Shown here: one piece after another, positions 14,638 to 14,991 of the stretch
Layout of the letters: each line of letters starts with the position of its first letter
Numbering within the stretch: position 1 is the stretch's first letter
Assembly (NCBI GenBank): GCA_020718525.1
Contig: DYRX01000068.1
Location: 1-14,991 of the forward strand
From: Victivallis vadensis
GTDB taxonomy: Bacteria; Verrucomicrobiota; Lentisphaeria; Victivallales; GWF2-50-93
Direction: 5' to 3'
Length of the DNA stretch: 14,991 nt
Program-made: the position numbers and the translations under genes
Notes under the pieces: model-generated
What the model saw: only the letters and a program-made list of their open reading frames with translations
The model's database searches: none
Told to the model about the DNA's origin: nothing

Positions 14638-14660
14638 CAGGAATCAGTCGCTGATTCCTG
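14638..14660. repeat. perfect 10-bp hairpin with 3-nt loop
   Basis: CAGGAATCAG (14638-14647), loop TCG, CTGATTCCTG (14651-14660). It begins one base after the preceding long hairpin. No T-run follows, so it is not a standard intrinsic terminator. Confidence 0.85.
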
Positions 14661-14685
14661 TGGAAAAGTTTTACGACATTTTCCA
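14661..14685. repeat. 7-bp hairpin, third of the array
   Basis: TGGAAAA (14661-14667) pairs with TTTTCCA (14679-14685) over an 11-nt loop. It abuts the 10-bp hairpin directly. CTG at 14658-14660 could instead pair with CAG at 14688-14690, so the second and third hairpins may have mutually exclusive extensions. Confidence 0.6.
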
Positions 14686-14841
14686 GACAGCCGATCCATT
14701 TTCCGATTCAGCTTTTCTCCATCCGTGCCTTTTCACTGGCTTGAGGTCTTAACTTGATAGGTATGGGGTATTGCCACTACCAAAAATATTTGCGAGCCCT
14801 GCAATGACTCACGCAACGGCTCGATTTATGACTTATGCAAC

Positions 14842-14941
14842 TGGCTCAAAGAACGCTACGCACCTGAAGTACTTCAAGACGTTTGACGATTTGCGCAAAT
14901 CAGTCCTTGCAGCATTCGGAAACCAGTGTCCTGTCCCTTAA
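14842..14941 (+). pseudogene. possible decayed IS630-like transposase C-terminus
   Basis: One frame reads WLKERYA (14842-14862). The overlapping frame from 14861 then reads HLKYFKTFDDLRKSVLAAF and stops at 14939-14941. Joined by one frameshift, these resemble the end of IS630-type DDE transposases, where a W-x-WLK stretch is followed by a Phe-rich piece and a helix of the TFDDLRKAV kind. The upstream part shows no LPPYSPELN-type motif, so only a scrap would remain. The match is from memory and short; chance resemblance is possible. Confidence 0.3.
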
Positions 14942-14991
14942 ATACTAATCGTAATACACTAGAATAATAAATTATTTCCAATTACCAATGT

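Larger units (their letters stand above)
13911..14991. other. gene-free region, structured, possibly decayed
   Basis: About 1.1 kb after sppA with no credible intact gene on either strand. It holds a one-mismatch iterated palindrome (13920-13932), the inverted TTCGTGT-type string near 14077, and several small stems: AACAAT/ATTGTT at 14295-14311, CCGCT/AGCGG at 14429-14441, and GGCAGTG/CATTGCC at 14459-14492 with one G-U pair. A strong hairpin array lies at 14579-14685, with possible transposase debris at 14842-14941. The composition turns AT-rich from about 14579. It could be an intergenic RNA locus or the graveyard of a mobile element; the sequence alone does not decide. Confidence 0.7.

Noticed and set aside
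14638..14660. Intrinsic terminator
   Set aside because: The stem is strong, but it is followed by TGGAAAAG and not by a T-run, and no gene ends nearby on either strand.
13911..14991. tRNA, rRNA, CRISPR array or integron attC sites
   Set aside because: No cloverleaf with a T-loop consensus, no regularly spaced repeats and no attC-style core sites were seen; the hairpins are of different sequences.

Overview
This is a bacterial chromosomal window with moderate GC content by eye. It carries core housekeeping genes (carB, a ftsQ-like gene, secA, pyrE, sppA) and a few poorly characterised families (DUF2752, DUF3592, zinc-ribbon, YitH-type GNAT, GH78-like). The SecA has an enlarged preprotein cross-linking region, an RGRCARQGD-type motif VI and a Cys-rich zinc tail. 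Together with the lipoprotein-like short SppA, the Thermus-type PyrE and an intracellular rhamnosidase-like protein, this suggests a Gram-negative bacterium of the PVC / Lentisphaerota-Kiritimatiellota type or a similar lineage. That assignment is inference from protein style, not a measured phylogeny.

Layout. Positions 1-216 are a leader with a short TTCGTGT-type tandem repeat and one copy of an iterated palindrome. Plus strand, 217-6757: carB, an orphan ftsQ/divIB-like gene and a GH78-like alpha-L-rhamnosidase. Minus strand, 10791 down to 6853: pyrE, secA and a DUF2752 gene in tight order, converging on the GH78 gene. Plus strand, 10896-12657: a three-gene overlapping unit (DUF3592 membrane protein, double zinc ribbon, two-domain GNAT), divergent from pyrE. 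Plus strand, 12909-13910: sppA behind its own good sigma70-type promoter. Positions 13911-14991 are about 1.1 kb with no credible intact gene. That stretch holds an array of strong hairpins and what may be a decayed IS630-like transposase tail.

How the genes work together. carB makes carbamoyl phosphate and pyrE makes OMP, so two pyrimidine-synthesis steps lie in separate transcription units on opposite strands. secA and sppA both serve protein export: translocation, and signal-peptide or membrane-protein degradation. The ftsQ-like gene belongs to the divisome but lies outside any visible division/cell-wall cluster.

Most unusual signal. A 13-bp near-palindrome, TGCGAAATTCGCA (or its complement), occurs five times exactly and twice with one mismatch across 15 kb. 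Copies lie in five different genes and two intergenic sites, and in more than one reading frame. It behaves like a genome-wide iterated DNA motif rather than a protein-level feature. The second structure of interest is the hairpin array near 14579-14685. I found no CRISPR array, rRNA, tRNA or intact mobile element, and no evident new defence or biosynthetic system.
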